Part shown: piece after piece, positions 17,535 to 27,590 of the stretch
Layout of the letters: every line of letters starts with the position of its first letter
Numbering within the stretch: position 1 is the first letter of the stretch
Assembly (NCBI GenBank): GCA_944321715.1
Contig: CALUMJ010000001.1
Span: 1 to 64,000 of the forward strand
Source: an uncultured Muribaculaceae bacterium
GTDB taxonomy: Bacteria > Bacteroidota > Bacteroidia > Bacteroidales > Muribaculaceae
Length of the DNA stretch: 64,000 nucleotides
Reading direction: 5' to 3'
Translations under genes and position numbers: made by a program
The notes under the pieces: model-generated
Told to the model about the DNA's origin: nothing
What the model saw: only the letters and a program-made list of their open reading frames with translations
The model's database searches: none

Positions 17535-17658
17535 TTATTTATCAGACATAAGGCAGCGATGTGAATCGCAGCATTATAGTTATCCATAAGAATAGTTTTA
17601 AAGTATTAGTAAATTAGTAGGAAAAACCCGGCAGACGACACTCTCCCGGGTCTTTTTT
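17535..17658 (+). ncRNA. Candidate small RNA of about 124 nt
   Basis: The interval starts just after a promoter-like pair (17498-17528) and ends in a terminator: ACCCGG at 17626-17631 pairs with CCGGGT at 17646-17651, followed by six Ts. Inside is a hairpin GCGAT-GTGA-ATCGC at 17556-17569. There is no ORF of note. The epimerase gene downstream has its own -7 box at 17727, so this is better read as an independent transcript than as a leader. I do not recognise an RNA family. Confidence 0.45.
17626..17658 (+). terminator. Rho-independent terminator of the candidate small RNA
   Basis: Six-base G/C-rich stem, 14-base loop, then TCTTTTTT. Confidence 0.7.
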
Positions 17659-17726
17659 ATGATATACAAGCACGACCACAATTCCAGATTTGTCAGGCAA
17701 ACGCTCTGTTTAATGCCGTTTTTGCG

Positions 17727-17734
17727 TAAATTTG
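17727..17734 (+). promoter_or_regulatory. -7 box of the aldose epimerase gene
   Basis: TAAATTTG matches TAnnTTTG and lies 24 bases before the ATG at 17759; the -33 element is weak. Confidence 0.45.
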
Positions 17735-17758
17735 CATGTACCTAAACCACTAAAAACT

Positions 17759-18640
17759 ATGGAAACTATCAAAAACGAACACCTCACCGTGGGCATCGAC
17801 TGCCACGGCGCAGAATTGCAAAACATAACGCGCAACAGCGACGGCCATGAATACTTATGGCATGGCGACCCTGCCTACTGGAAACGCCGCTCACCGGTGT
17901 TGTTCCCAATCGTCGGAAGTGTGTGGGATGGACGTTACCGCATTGATGGTCACGAATACCACTTATCGCAACACGGGTTTGCTCGCGACATGGAATTCTC
18001 ACTCATTTCAAACGACGGCACACAGGCCAAATTCCGCCTTGAAAGCAGTAAAGAAACCCTCAACCTGTATCCGCGTGAATTCGCACTCGAAATAAGCTAC
18101 CGGCTGCACGACTGGACAATAGAAGTTGCTTGGACTGTACACAACACATCGACCGACACCGAAATGCCATTCCAAATAGGGGCGCACCCGGCATTCAACT
18201 ACATGGACTACGACCCCGAAGCCGATGTGCAAGGCTACTTCAAACTCGACAGCATGGGCGATGCGCTTGAATTATCACTAATAGGGCGCAAAGGTTGCCT
18301 GAAAGCCGACAAAGGAACCTTAAACGCGCCCTGCGGCATATTGCCAATAACCCGTAGCAGCTTCAATGGCGACGCATTAGTGTTTGAAAACAGCCAAATA
18401 CACCAGGTTACTTTGCTCGACCGCCAGCAACGCCCCTACTTGAGCGTGAAATTCGATGCCCCGGTAGTGGGATTATGGTCGCCAACGCACGACAGCTATG
18501 CACCATTTGTGTGCATCGAGCCTTGGTATGGCCGTTGCGACCGTGAGGAGTTCAGCGGCGACTTTGCCGAAAAAGACTGGACGCAAATCCTCGCACCGCA
18601 ACAAAGCTTCTCCACCGCTTACAACATAACCGTCTTGTAA
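17759..18640 (+). CDS. Aldose 1-epimerase family protein
   Basis: A 293-residue galactose-mutarotase-like beta-sandwich protein that interconverts anomers of sugars or sugar phosphates. Features are ITRNSDGHEYLWHGDPAYWKR near residue 24, the conserved SPVLFPIVGSVWDGRYR near 46, HLSQHGFARDMEF near 68, an active-site-type QIGAHPAFNY near 150 and CIEPWYGRCDREE near 260. These fit the subgroup related to LacX and YeaD-like epimerases. The ATG at 17759 is preferred over an upstream one at 17735 because it begins METIKNEHL, aligned with the fold, and sits correctly behind the -7 box. The gene is monocistronic. Confidence 0.9.
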   Translation: METIKNEHLTVGIDCHGAELQNITRNSDGHEYLWHGDPAYWKRRSPVLFPIVGSVWDGRYRIDGHEYHLSQHGFARDMEFSLISNDGTQAKFRLESSKETLNLYPREFALEISYRLHDWTIEVAWTVHNTSTDTEMPFQIGAHPAFNYMDYDPEADVQGYFKLDSMGDALELSLIGRKGCLKADKGTLNAPCGILPITRSSFNGDALVFENSQIHQVTLLDRQQRPYLSVKFDAPVVGLWSPTHDSYAPFVCIEPWYGRCDREEFSGDFAEKDWTQILAPQQSFSTAYNITVL

Positions 18641-18651
18641 TCCGCATCAAA

Positions 18652-18696
18652 AATGGGGTAACATTATAGGGGAAAAACTCTGTTTTGCTACCCATT
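18652..18696. terminator. Hairpin between convergent genes
   Basis: AATGGGGTA at 18652-18660 pairs with TACCCATT at 18689-18696 with one bulge; followed on the plus strand by CATTTTACC. It probably serves both flanking genes. Confidence 0.45.
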
Positions 18697-18735
18697 CATT
18701 TTACCGAATAATGAATGAGGAATACCGATTGGCCA

Positions 18736-19791
18736 TCATTGCCCTATGGCGAACGACACGCGCAGCATTCCCACCACGTTGCAGCGGCTTCCCTCGGTGA
18801 AAACGCAGTGTAGCGACGGTGTGAGGGTGAAGTAACGCAGGAACGGGTAGCTGAATGTAAATTCCAAGTCGGACTCGTCGCCATCAACGGCAAACACTCT
18901 GTTGCAGGCAATTCCGGCCATCATGCCGCCACGCCATTCACCGAGCATTGCCAGTGCAGTATATCCGCGGCACATAGGCTCGCCAGGGCACCAACTCCCT
19001 TGAACCATCACACCCAACTGCATACCGCGCACCGTTACAACGGGCTGTTCAATGTTTCCAAAGAGAGCATAGTGCATCTGCATTCCATATTCTTCGGGCA
19101 TTCGTGCAATGGAATAACTAAGCATGTATGATGCCGGGGTGAAATCCTCGTCTTCTGCATCGGCAGTGTAAGTCACACTGCCAATGTTGAAGAAACCGTC
19201 ATCGGCCGGGCGTATGCGAAATTGCCTGTCGAAGCGGTCTGACGCCGAACCCGTATATAAACTTTCCTTTATGACAATATCGTCGATTGGCTCATACTCG
19301 GCATGTATTCCCAACGCCGACAATGGATAAGTCGGCAGCAAGTGGTTGATTGAAAGGGTAGGATAGTTGCCGTATGACGACCCTGTGAAGAACGACGTAT
19401 AATTGGTGGTAAAATAGTCATAGTCGATGTTGCGCAGCCCGGCAAACAGAGTCCAATCGCCCCATTGTTGCCCGATGCCGAGTTTCAACAATCTGAACGC
19501 CCTGCTTTCGCCTGCATCAAGGTTGCTCACACCCTGAATGTCGTCTATAACAGTGCCTGTGGTGTAACTCGCTATTGCCGAGGCCTCAACCATGCCGTCC
19601 TCCCATGGCGACACACCACCCTCGACGGTCAGCAATCCATTCCATGCGCCACGTCCTGCTGTCATGTTCCACAGCCCCTCGCTATCGGCAATTACATTCC
19701 AGTGGTACTCCACTTTGTCATCGTCGGCATAAACGGCAAACGTGGGCAGTGCAGCAAATATCGCCGTATATACCATTCCTATTTTTCCCAA
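18736..19791 (-). CDS. Outer-membrane porin-like protein (OprB-like)
   Basis: A 351-residue exported protein. With the TTG at 19791 the N-terminus is MGKIGMVYTAIFAALPTFAVYA, a plausible signal peptide; an ATG at 19776 would lose its only basic residue. The body alternates strands (WTLFAGLRNIDYDYFTTNYTSFF, LGIHAEYEPIDDIVIKESLYTG, YGMQMHYALFGNIEQPVVTV) and ends MLRVSFAIGQ. The texture resembles carbohydrate-selective OprB-type porins. It follows the DcaP-like porin gene by 12 bases on the same strand, so the two probably share a transcript. The solute is unknown. Confidence 0.6.
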   Translation of the reverse strand: MGKIGMVYTAIFAALPTFAVYADDDKVEYHWNVIADSEGLWNMTAGRGAWNGLLTVEGGVSPWEDGMVEASAIASYTTGTVIDDIQGVSNLDAGESRAFRLLKLGIGQQWGDWTLFAGLRNIDYDYFTTNYTSFFTGSSYGNYPTLSINHLLPTYPLSALGIHAEYEPIDDIVIKESLYTGSASDRFDRQFRIRPADDGFFNIGSVTYTADAEDEDFTPASYMLSYSIARMPEEYGMQMHYALFGNIEQPVVTVRGMQLGVMVQGSWCPGEPMCRGYTALAMLGEWRGGMMAGIACNRVFAVDGDESDLEFTFSYPFLRYFTLTPSLHCVFTEGSRCNVVGMLRVSFAIGQ

Positions 19792-19803
19792 TGTGTCGAA
19801 ACT

Positions 19804-21075
19804 TTAGAATTGAAATATTGCCGTCATCACCACGCGGTGGTTCATCACACCATGACTATCGTTTACACGACCTTCATTGCCCACAGTACCATACCATGCG
19901 TTGCACAACATATATTCTGCACCAAACTTCCAATGGGGCAAATTATATGTCAGTTCGGCCGTGGCTGTTACAAGTTGGCCAAGCCCGTCGCCGATGCCCG
20001 TGCCAATCAGCCCCATGACAGGTTTCCCTGCTCCAAGATTTTTCAAATAACCGAAAAACAATGCCGGACGCAACTTCTTGCCATAAGCGACATTGAGCCA
20101 TGTCGATGACACTTTCACAGGCGTATAATGTTGTTCGCCAGTCGTTTCGTCAATCCCTGTAATGGCATATCCCCCCACGCCGCTCGCTTGGGTGAAGTTG
20201 TTGCCAAGCACTGTCTTGCCAGCCACAAGCCACTCGCCGGTCTTGTACTTGAAATGCCCCTCGACCGAGAGCGACGTAATGCGCTCCGTGACCTTTGCAA
20301 CTTTCCCCTCGTCGTTCAACGCTTCTGTTCGTGGTACAAGCGACGTGATGTCGGCACCCACACCAGCTGTCCATTTGCCATGAATGTAGTCAATGCCTAC
20401 GGCTATCTCAGGCACACAACTGTTTTTTATGAAACTTTGACTCTTGGTGCTACTGGTAGCCAATGGCTCGTTGCTTGACGGGCCAACCGACAAATATTGC
20501 GACTGCCACAGCAATGTGGCCGTGAGGCGAAACGATTGGTCGGTGAAACGGTAACGGATTTGCGGTGCGCGGCTGAAAGGCTGGTATGGCGCACCCATGT
20601 TAAGGTTCAATATCTCGGGGGCCACGTCGCCATAAAATGGATGCCACGTCTGCCCGACAAGCAATTGCGACTTGCTCCAAGCCAAGTTCAGATAGGCTTG
20701 CCGCAGACGTATCATATAGTAGTTGGTGCCGCCGCCCCTGAAGTCAATTTCAATGCACCCCGATGTGGCAATCTTGCTCCCAGCGAGGCTCGGACCAGTA
20801 ATATTCACACCGAGCCGCGAATACATTGTGTAAAGGCTGCCATCGGGCTTGGCGTTAAGGTCGTTGCCATAATCATCATAATCATGGTCATGTGGATACA
20901 TGTAGAACAATCCGTCAACTGTTTCGGAATTGGAGCGGCTGTTGTAGAACAGGTCGGCACGTACTTGCCCGTAAAACTTGAAATCGATGCCATCGGCAGC
21001 CCATACCTTGCAAGTGTAAATAGCAAACATGGCTACCATGAGCGAAACTATGCGTAATGGAAATCTGTGGGACAT
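19804..21075 (-). CDS. Outer-membrane porin (DcaP-like)
   Basis: A 423-residue exported barrel protein from the ATG at 21075 (signal MSHRFPLRIVSLMVAMFA, then IYTCKVWA). The mature start IDFKFYGQVRADLFYNSRS and the segments YTMYSRLGVNITGP, IEIDFRGGGTNYYMIRLRQAY and LLVGQTWHPFYGDVAPEIL are typical of DcaP-like trimeric porins of Bacteroidetes, and the final strand VVMTAIFQF ends in Phe as barrel proteins do. It is the first gene of a pair with the OprB-like gene. The transported solute is not evident. Confidence 0.8.
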   Translation of the reverse strand: MSHRFPLRIVSLMVAMFAIYTCKVWAADGIDFKFYGQVRADLFYNSRSNSETVDGLFYMYPHDHDYDDYGNDLNAKPDGSLYTMYSRLGVNITGPSLAGSKIATSGCIEIDFRGGGTNYYMIRLRQAYLNLAWSKSQLLVGQTWHPFYGDVAPEILNLNMGAPYQPFSRAPQIRYRFTDQSFRLTATLLWQSQYLSVGPSSNEPLATSSTKSQSFIKNSCVPEIAVGIDYIHGKWTAGVGADITSLVPRTEALNDEGKVAKVTERITSLSVEGHFKYKTGEWLVAGKTVLGNNFTQASGVGGYAITGIDETTGEQHYTPVKVSSTWLNVAYGKKLRPALFFGYLKNLGAGKPVMGLIGTGIGDGLGQLVTATAELTYNLPHWKFGAEYMLCNAWYGTVGNEGRVNDSHGVMNHRVVMTAIFQF

Positions 21076-21134
21076 GAAATAAAATTTAAACAACGCAAAA
21101 TTACTTAAAAACGCTCAAATTAGCAACACTTTAA

Positions 21135-22055
21135 TCATTGCAAAGCATCGCCCTGAGCCACACCTCGTGATACTATCGCACGGTGCAGCAAAGCTGTGAA
21201 CTGGTAGTTTTTCAATCCCCAGCGCGGCGATATGAGCATATTATCGGGCGACTGCGACGTGAAACGCTCGATGGCTATTGTGGGGGATAGATGGCTGATA
21301 AAGCCCAAGCATACGTCTATATATTCGTCAACCGTCCATCGGGGCACTTGTAATTCACCACGTTCAACTTGCTCGGCAAGCCGTGTGCCACGGATTAGTT
21401 GCAACTGATGCAACTTCACGGTGTCTAACGGCAATTGCGACAGATGCCGTGCCGTTTCGGCCACGTCGCCGCCATCTTCACCCGGTAGTCCGGCTATCAC
21501 ATGCACTCCAGTCAGCACGCCTGCGGCTGCCGTGCGGGTGATTGCATCGGCACTTTCTTCCCATGTGTGGCAGCGGTTAATCAGCCGTAGCGTGTCGTTG
21601 CGCCACGTTTCCACACCATACTCCACAAGCACAAACGTGCCTTTGCGCCTGAGCGATGACAGATAGCCAAGCAGCCCGTCGGGCATGCAATCGGGGCGCG
21701 TGCCGATTACAAGCCCCACTACCCCCGGTGTGGCAAGGGCTTCGTCATACAACCGGCACACGTGGTCGATGTCGCCGTATGTGTTGGTATAAGCCTGAAA
21801 ATACGCAAGATAACGCATCTCGGGATATTTCCGGGCAAAAAAACGTCGCCCTTCTTCAAGTTGCTCGGCGACACTTTTCACAGGGTTGCAATAATCGGGG
21901 TTGAAAGTGACGTTGTTACAATAGGTGCAACCTCCACGCCCTTTAGTGCCGTCGCGGTTGGGGCAAGTGAACCCGGCGTTGATTGATATTTTTTGGACTT
22001 TGCCCGTGAAATGCTCGCGCAAGAAATCGCCGAAATCCCTGTAACCGCCGCTCAT
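21135..22055 (-). CDS. TIGR01212-type radical SAM protein (YhcC-like)
   Basis: A 306-residue radical S-adenosylmethionine protein. The iron-sulfur cluster motif is in [20 protein letters not shown] near residues 24-43, with the longer spacing characteristic of the YhcC/TIGR01212 group, and ISINAGF just before it. [15 protein letters not shown] and [12 protein letters not shown] are further barrel motifs. The start at 22055 overlaps the aroC stop by four bases (ATGA), so it is translationally coupled to aroC. The substrate of this group is not settled; a role in tRNA or cofactor modification is possible. It is the last gene of the U32-ybaK-aroC operon. Confidence 0.88.
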   Translation of the reverse strand: MSGGYRDFGDFLREHFTGKVQKISINAGFTCPNRDGTKGRGGCTYCNNVTFNPDYCNPVKSVAEQLEEGRRFFARKYPEMRYLAYFQAYTNTYGDIDHVCRLYDEALATPGVVGLVIGTRPDCMPDGLLGYLSSLRRKGTFVLVEYGVETWRNDTLRLINRCHTWEESADAITRTAAAGVLTGVHVIAGLPGEDGGDVAETARHLSQLPLDTVKLHQLQLIRGTRLAEQVERGELQVPRWTVDEYIDVCLGFISHLSPTIAIERFTSQSPDNMLISPRWGLKNYQFTALLHRAIVSRGVAQGDALQ

Positions 22056-23131
22056 AGCCGTGTACAACGATTTTGCAGCAAAAAGTCAAGTATCACTATT
22101 GCCGACATAGCCTCGACAATAGGCACGGCACGGGGCAACACACACGGGTCGTGCCGTCCACGGGCTTTGAGCGTTACACTTTCGCCACGAGAATTGACTG
22201 TTGCCACATCGCGCAGCAATGTCGCTACAGGCTTGAATGCCACACGGAAATATATGTCCTCGCCATTTGAGATACCCCCTTGTATGCCGCCCGAATAATT
22301 TGTTTCGACCTTTATCGAGCCGTCGGCGGCAATGCCAAAGTTGTCGGCAACCTCGCTACCACGGCGGTTGGCAAAGTCAAACCCAAGTCCGTATTCAAAC
22401 CCCTTGGCTGCATTAATGCTCAACATGGCAGCACCCAATGCGGCATGTAGCTTGTCGAAAACAGGTTCGCCAAGCCCCACAGGCACACCGGTTATCACAC
22501 CGGTAATCACGCCGCCGATGGTGTCGCCATCGCGTTTCACCTGCTCGATAAGCTCTATCATCTGTCGTGCCGCTTCGGCATCGGGGCATCGCACAATGTT
22601 GTTGTCAATCTCAGTTGGATTGTAACGTCGGTAATCCTTGTCCACGCAGATGTCGCCCACTTGCGAGGTGTAGGCATACGTGCCAATGCCATAATGCGAT
22701 AACACTTGCCGCGCCATTGCCCCTGCCACGACACGTGCGGCAGTTTCGCGTGCCGACGAACGGCCTCCGCCACGATGGTCGCGAATGCCATATTTCTCGG
22801 TATAGGTGTAATCGGCGTGCGATGGGCGGAACACATCGCGCATATTGTCATAGTCACCCGACCGCTGGTTACTGTTCTCGATGATGAAGCCAATGGGAGT
22901 GCCAGTGGTCCGCCCCTCGAAAAGGCCCGAAAGCACCTGCACTCGGTCGCCCTCGTTGCGCCCAGTGGTTATTGATGATTGCCCAGGACGGCGACGGTCG
23001 AGCTGGCGTTGCACGGCATCTATGTCGATTTCGACCCCCGACGGCATTCCGTCTATAACTCCCCCTATAGCTGCTCCATGCGACTCGCCGAATGTGGTGA
23101 GCCTGAATATTTTTCCTATCGTGTTACCCAT
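22052..23131 (-). CDS. aroC: Chorismate synthase
   Basis: A 359-residue enzyme that converts EPSP to chorismate, the last step of the shikimate pathway, using reduced FMN. The start [19 protein letters not shown] (1-19), the middle [19 protein letters not shown] near 125 and the late [18 protein letters not shown] near 325 match the family signatures. No other aro genes are beside it; it sits between ybaK (14 bases upstream) and the radical SAM gene (overlapping). All four genes of this minus-strand group are spaced by 14 bases or less, so they form one operon. Confidence 0.97.
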   Translation of the reverse strand: MGNTIGKIFRLTTFGESHGAAIGGVIDGMPSGVEIDIDAVQRQLDRRRPGQSSITTGRNEGDRVQVLSGLFEGRTTGTPIGFIIENSNQRSGDYDNMRDVFRPSHADYTYTEKYGIRDHRGGGRSSARETAARVVAGAMARQVLSHYGIGTYAYTSQVGDICVDKDYRRYNPTEIDNNIVRCPDAEAARQMIELIEQVKRDGDTIGGVITGVITGVPVGLGEPVFDKLHAALGAAMLSINAAKGFEYGLGFDFANRRGSEVADNFGIAADGSIKVETNYSGGIQGGISNGEDIYFRVAFKPVATLLRDVATVNSRGESVTLKARGRHDPCVLPRAVPIVEAMSAIVILDFLLQNRCTRL

Positions 23132-23145
23132 CTCCCTCGATTTTG

Positions 23146-23634
23146 TTAAACATTTGATGCAACAAGGTCGGCAATAGTGCCGCGCACGTATGCCACCAAT
23201 TCGGCAGGATTGAGCTTGAACTGTAGCCCACGCATTCCAGCACTGACATAGATGTAGTCAAACTGCTCGCACGAGGCATCAAAATATGTAGGGAACGCCT
23301 TTTTCATTCCCACTGGCGAGCAGCCGCCACGAATGTAACCGGTTGTTGGCAGCAATTCTTTCATTGGAATCAAGTCGGCCTTTTTGTTGCCCGACACCTT
23401 TGCAGCCTTTTTCAAATCGACCTCGGCATCGCCCGGCACCACGCACACGAAGTGCCCCGTCTTGTCGCCGTGCAATACAAGCGTCTTGAACACCTGTTTT
23501 ATATTCTCGCCAAGCTGCGAAGCTATATGCGTTGCAGCAAGGTCGTTCTCGTCCACCACGTATGGCACCAGTTCATACTTGATTTTTGCTTTGTCGAGCA
23601 ACCGTGCCGCATTGGTCTTTCCTGTTCCTCCCAT
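23146..23634 (-). CDS. ybaK: Cys-tRNA(Pro)/Cys-tRNA(Cys) deacylase YbaK-type
   Basis: A 162-residue editing enzyme that hydrolyses mischarged Cys-tRNA(Pro). YbaK/EbsC-fold motifs are seen: [13 protein letters not shown] near 29, [11 protein letters not shown] near 47, [18 protein letters not shown] near 65 with the conserved lysine region, and [15 protein letters not shown] near 97. The start [18 protein letters not shown] fits the family. It lies seven bases after the U32 peptidase gene and 14 before aroC, inside one operon. Confidence 0.93.
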   Translation of the reverse strand: MGGTGKTNAARLLDKAKIKYELVPYVVDENDLAATHIASQLGENIKQVFKTLVLHGDKTGHFVCVVPGDAEVDLKKAAKVSGNKKADLIPMKELLPTTGYIRGGCSPVGMKKAFPTYFDASCEQFDYIYVSAGMRGLQFKLNPAELVAYVRGTIADLVASNV

Positions 23635-23641
23635 GATGCAG

Positions 23642-24919
23642 TTATTGTTTTGCTTGTTTGAGTTTTTCGGCTCTCAGTTTCTCCGAGTCCATCCATATAT
23701 ACAACTTGTCGCTGGGGCGTATTTTTTCGTCCACCTGTATTGAGAAGTGGTCGCCCTTCGCGGCACGAGCCACAGGCTTCAACCCTACACGTATCTCCTT
23801 CACCATCATCGGTATTGCACCTGTCGTTGGACCTATTATGATGATTTCGTCACCCACATTGAGCTCACCGGCTTCCATGACAAATTCGGCGACCTTGATG
23901 TTGGAGAAATAGCGCACCCCTTTGGCGGCATACACCTTTGTGCGTGTTGCCGATGAGCCATATTTCGATGTCCATTCACCGAGCCGTTGCCCCAAGTAGT
24001 ATCCATTCCAAAATCCACGGTTGAAAATCTTTTCGAGGCGACCATTCCATGCGGCTATTTTCTCGTCGCCGAATGTGCCGTCAATGCAAGCATTGATGGC
24101 CTCATTATAGCACCCCACGGCCTCGCGCACATATTCAGGGCCACGGGCTCGTCCTTCAATTTTGAACACACGCACCCCGGCATCAATCATCTTGTTGATG
24201 AAATGGATGGTTTTCAAGTCCTTGGGCGACATTATGTATTGGTTCTCTATGGCAAGCTCGTCGCCCGTTTCACGGTCACGCACGGTGTAGCTGCGACGGC
24301 AAATCTGCCGGCAGGCACCACGATTGGCCGATGCGCCTGTTTCGTGCAAACTCAAATAGCATTTCCCCGACACTGCCATGCACAATGCACCATGGCAAAA
24401 CATCTCGATTCGCACTCGCTGGCCGTGTGGACCGCAAATGTTTTCGTCATTGATGGTCTTGTAAATTTTGCTCACTTGGTCGAGGTTTAACTCACGCGCA
24501 AGCACCATCACATCGGCATACTGGGCATAAAATTTCACTGCCTCGCTATTGGCCACATTCACTTGGGTGGAAATATGCACTTCCACACCCACCGAGCGTG
24601 CATAAAGTATCGTAGCCATGTCCGATGCTATGATTGCCGACACGCCAGCATTTCGCGCCGCATCAACTATGCTGTGCATCAGCGCAATATCCTCGTCATA
24701 CACCACCGTGTTTACCGTCAGGTAGCTTTTCATGCCATGTTCATGGCAGTAGGCGACTATTTGCGCAAGGTCATCGATGGTGAAGTTCACCGACGACTTG
24801 TCGCGCATGTTCAACCCTCCGATGCCGAAATACACCGCATCGGCACCACCTTGCACGGCAGCGGCCAGCGACTCATACGAGCCGACCGGAGCCATGATTT
24901 CAAAATCTTTTCTTTCCAT
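23642..24919 (-). CDS. Peptidase U32 family protein (TrhP-like)
   Basis: A 425-residue protein of the U32 family. It begins KDFEIMAPVGSYESLAAAVQ and continues GADAVYFGIGGLNMR, a TIM-barrel-like start. The signature cysteine cluster is GKCYLSLHETGASANRGACRQICRR near 190-215, which holds an iron-sulfur cluster in studied members. Length and C-terminal beta domain fit the group containing TrhP/YegQ, which hydroxylates tRNA wobble uridine using prephenate, rather than a true protease; assignment to TrhP is inference. The ATG at 24919 is chosen; the longer ORF start at 24994 has no family match. It is the first gene of the operon, so chorismate synthase downstream supplies the precursor of prephenate. 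Confidence 0.85.
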   Translation of the reverse strand: MERKDFEIMAPVGSYESLAAAVQGGADAVYFGIGGLNMRDKSSVNFTIDDLAQIVAYCHEHGMKSYLTVNTVVYDEDIALMHSIVDAARNAGVSAIIASDMATILYARSVGVEVHISTQVNVANSEAVKFYAQYADVMVLARELNLDQVSKIYKTINDENICGPHGQRVRIEMFCHGALCMAVSGKCYLSLHETGASANRGACRQICRRSYTVRDRETGDELAIENQYIMSPKDLKTIHFINKMIDAGVRVFKIEGRARGPEYVREAVGCYNEAINACIDGTFGDEKIAAWNGRLEKIFNRGFWNGYYLGQRLGEWTSKYGSSATRTKVYAAKGVRYFSNIKVAEFVMEAGELNVGDEIIIIGPTTGAIPMMVKEIRVGLKPVARAAKGDHFSIQVDEKIRPSDKLYIWMDSEKLRAEKLKQAKQ

Positions 24920-25012
24920 TGTGTGTGCGTTGTCTCCTGCAAAATTAACAGCCCTCCCCCGATTAACCAAATTTCCACCCCAAAACCACGACACAACATG
25001 TTATAAAATACA

Positions 25013-25046
25013 CGCATCTCAACAAGAGTTTTCTTGCTGAGATGCG
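25013..25046 (-). terminator. Hairpin after cysS
   Basis: CGCATCTCA (25013-25021) pairs exactly with TGAGATGCG (25038-25046), and CAAGA/TCTTG pair inside. The minus-strand tail is only moderately T-rich (GTGTATTTTATAAC). Confidence 0.6.
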
Positions 25047-25094
25047 CTAAATGTTTAGAATATTTTGTTCAAGTGCGTTGGTTGACTGGCGTGG

Positions 25095-26570
25095 TTACTT
25101 GACCTTCCACTCAAAGCCATCCTTGGTGTCCTTCACGTCAAAACCTATTTCGGCAAGGCGGTTGCGGATAAGGTCGCTCGTGGCCCAGTCCTTGCGGCTC
25201 TTGGCATCCTTGCGTATTTCGAGCAGCAAGTCCACTGCTTGCTCGTAGGGGCGCAGGTTCACGCTGCCGCTCTCTCGCTCGTCATATATGCCAAGTATGT
25301 CGAAAAGAAAGGTCTTGAACGTAGCCCTCAATTGTTCCAAGTCGGCAGCCGATATTGTAGCCTTGCCGTCGTTCACAAGATTGATGGCACGGCAAGCCTC
25401 AAACAGGTGGGCAATCACTACCGGCGTGTTAAGGTCGTCGTTCATGGCCTCGTGGCATTTGCGGTCGAGGTCGGCGACATCAACAGTAGAGGCCTCCGAT
25501 GGTTTCAGCTCGCCCAACCGTTTCCAGCCGTCGAGCATACGCTCGTAGGCCTTCTGGGCGGCTTGCAATGCCTCGTTCGAGAAGTCAACCGTGCCGCCAT
25601 AGTGCGCTTGCAAAATGAAGAAGCGTATGGTCATGGGCGAATATGGTTGCGCAAGCATATCCTTGCGGCTGCCCGTGAAAAACTCGTCGAGTGTGATGAA
25701 GTTGCCGAGCGACTTGCCCATCTTCTGGCCGTTGATGGTAATCATGTTGTTGTGCATCCAGTATCGCACTGCGTCATGACCCGAGTGTGCCACCGACTGT
25801 GCTATTTCGCACTCGTGGTGCGGGAAAATCAAGTCCATGCCACCACCGTGGATGTCGAATGTTTCGCCAAGGTATTTCTGCCCCATGGTCGAGCATTCAA
25901 GATGCCAGCCGGGGAACCCCTCGCTCCATGGCGACGGCCAGTGCATTATGTGTTCGGGTGCAGCCTTTTTCCACAGGGCAAAGTCGGCAGGGTTGTGCTT
26001 CTCTTGCTGCCCGTCGAGCTGGCGAGTGGCACTGAACAACTCATCGACATTGCGCCCCGACAACTTGCCGTAGTGAAAGTCATGGTTATACTTGGGCACG
26101 TCGAAATAGACCGACCCGTTGCTTTCGTAGGCGTATCCGTGTGCAATGATTTCCTTGATATACTCTATTTGCTCAATGATATGCCCCGAAGCAAACGGTT
26201 CGATGCTCGGCGGCAACACGTTGAGCCGTTCCATAGCCTTGTGGTAGCGGTTGACATAATATTGCACCACCTCCATCGGCTCCAATTTTTCGAGGCGGGC
26301 TTTCTTTGCCACCTTGTCCTCGCCGTCATCGGCATCATGCTCCAGATGGCCCACATCGGTGATGTTGCGCACATAGCGCACCTTGTAGCCGAGGTGGCGC
26401 AAGTAGCGGAAAAGTATGTCAAACGTTATGGCCGGGCGGGCATGACCCAAATGGGCATCGCCATACACCGTGGGGCCGCACACATACATTCCCACATACG
26501 GCTCATGCAGCGGCACAAATTGCTCCTTGCGCCGTGTGAGCGTGTTATATATGTATAATGGGTGTTCCAT
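25095..26570 (-). CDS. cysS: Cysteinyl-tRNA synthetase
   Basis: A 491-residue class I aminoacyl-tRNA synthetase. The HIGH-type motif is in [15 protein letters not shown] near 36-50, the KMSKS-type motif is [12 protein letters not shown] near 281, and zinc ligands are in [10 protein letters not shown] near 27 and in [11 protein letters not shown] and FPHHECE near 220-252. The C-terminal domain is complete. The start at 26570 is the conserved [16 protein letters not shown]. It is followed by a hairpin at 25013-25046. The upstream DUF3467 gene ends 11 bases before, so the two are probably co-transcribed. Confidence 0.97.
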   Translation of the reverse strand: MEHPLYIYNTLTRRKEQFVPLHEPYVGMYVCGPTVYGDAHLGHARPAITFDILFRYLRHLGYKVRYVRNITDVGHLEHDADDGEDKVAKKARLEKLEPMEVVQYYVNRYHKAMERLNVLPPSIEPFASGHIIEQIEYIKEIIAHGYAYESNGSVYFDVPKYNHDFHYGKLSGRNVDELFSATRQLDGQQEKHNPADFALWKKAAPEHIMHWPSPWSEGFPGWHLECSTMGQKYLGETFDIHGGGMDLIFPHHECEIAQSVAHSGHDAVRYWMHNNMITINGQKMGKSLGNFITLDEFFTGSRKDMLAQPYSPMTIRFFILQAHYGGTVDFSNEALQAAQKAYERMLDGWKRLGELKPSEASTVDVADLDRKCHEAMNDDLNTPVVIAHLFEACRAINLVNDGKATISAADLEQLRATFKTFLFDILGIYDERESGSVNLRPYEQAVDLLLEIRKDAKSRKDWATSDLIRNRLAEIGFDVKDTKDGFEWKVK

Positions 26571-26581
26571 GATTGCAATGA

Positions 26582-26896
26582 TTATGCCTGCCCGTTAGGA
26601 CCCATGAACGGAGGTACGTTCCCGCCTTGGTTGCCTGGAACTTTCGGTACGATTTGCCCAAAAGTCTTTTCATACTTGTTTATGTTGTCTTGCAGGGCAA
26701 ACAGTAGCTGCTTGGCATTCTCGGGTGTCATGATTATGCGGCTCTGCACCTTGGCTTGTGGCGTGTTGGGTGTGAGGCATATCATATCGAAGAAAAATTC
26801 GGCCGGACCGTGGCTGATTACAGCGAGGTTAGCATATTTCCCTTGTGCCACTTCGGGCGAGATTTCAATCTTGATTTCTTTCTTTTCTTGTGACAT
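26582..26896 (-). CDS. DUF3467 family protein
   Basis: A 104-residue soluble protein: [25 protein letters not shown] at the start, [11 protein letters not shown], then [28 protein letters not shown] and a Gly/Pro-rich tail. This is the usual length and sequence pattern of DUF3467, a small conserved family common in Bacteroidetes with no known function. It lies between the NigD-like gene (13 bases upstream) and cysS (11 bases downstream), so it is in the same transcript. Confidence 0.85.
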   Translation of the reverse strand: MSQEKKEIKIEISPEVAQGKYANLAVISHGPAEFFFDMICLTPNTPQAKVQSRIIMTPENAKQLLFALQDNINKYEKTFGQIVPKVPGNQGGNVPPFMGPNGQA

Positions 26897-26909
26897 AACT
26901 TATTAGTTT

Positions 26910-27590
26910 TTAATTTGTTTTTGTAAAATCATAATATTTCCGGTCGGGGTATGCGACATCATTGAGATGCACACGCACCACTTTGCAAGACTGCAAATTC
27001 CATACCGAACTAATGTTGAACGACATGTAGCAGCGCCGCCAGAAGTAGGCTTGCGCCCCCATCATGTTGTGCGACAGATAGCAATGCACCGTGTCGCAGT
27101 TCCATGTGTCATAGTCCATCACCAATGCCATGAGCCGCACCTTGTCGGTATATTTCACACGGCAATAGATGTTGATATAATCGCCCGTGCGCCATATACT
27201 GTTGAGTTGCACCGAGTCCATCGCCAGCGTACCCACGTTGAGCGTATATCGCAACGAGTCGGTGATGACTTGCGTGATGCCGCGAGCCGTGATATTCAAC
27301 GAATTATCGGTGTTACGGCTATCAACGACGTAATTTAGCAATAAGCGGTCGCCAACGTCTATGTCCGACGACGACGCACTTGCCGCTGCCGCAGGGTCGA
27401 TAAGTGTTGTCGGCATATTGTCGTTGGCAGGATAATTGATATATATATCGCTGCCCGAAGCCACGTCCTGACCCATGTATGTTACCATATCGTAACGAAA
27501 ATCTCCATACTGGTAATAATCATCATCGCTGCACGCGGTAGTCGCCACAATAGCAGCAAATGCCAGCAATATGTAGATTATATTTTTCAT
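26910..27590 (-). CDS. NigD-like lipoprotein
   Basis: A 226-residue lipoprotein. The signal peptide ends in [10 protein letters not shown], with the lipobox cysteine near residue 20 followed by the acidic run typical of surface-exported Bacteroidetes lipoproteins. The body has NigD-like features: [16 protein letters not shown], the OB-like strand [21 protein letters not shown] and the end [19 protein letters not shown]. NigD proteins are accessory proteins of bacteriocin-like or surface loci, but the function is unsettled. The ATG overlaps the lolD stop by four bases, so the product is coupled to the ABC transporter ATPase. Confidence 0.8.
   Translation of the reverse strand: MKNIIYILLAFAAIVATTACSDDDYYQYGDFRYDMVTYMGQDVASGSDIYINYPANDNMPTTLIDPAAAASASSSDIDVGDRLLLNYVVDSRNTDNSLNITARGITQVITDSLRYTLNVGTLAMDSVQLNSIWRTGDYINIYCRVKYTDKVRLMALVMDYDTWNCDTVHCYLSHNMMGAQAYFWRRCYMSFNISSVWNLQSCKVVRVHLNDVAYPDRKYYDFTKTN

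Noticed and set aside
19465..20109. Plus-strand ORF across the two porin genes
   Set aside because: It spans both minus-strand genes and is rich in His and Cys in an unnatural way; shadow.
25239..26558. A 439-codon ORF on the plus strand opposite cysS
   Set aside because: It is the complement of a well-recognised gene; the protein has no domain-like features and arises from the biased codons of cysS.
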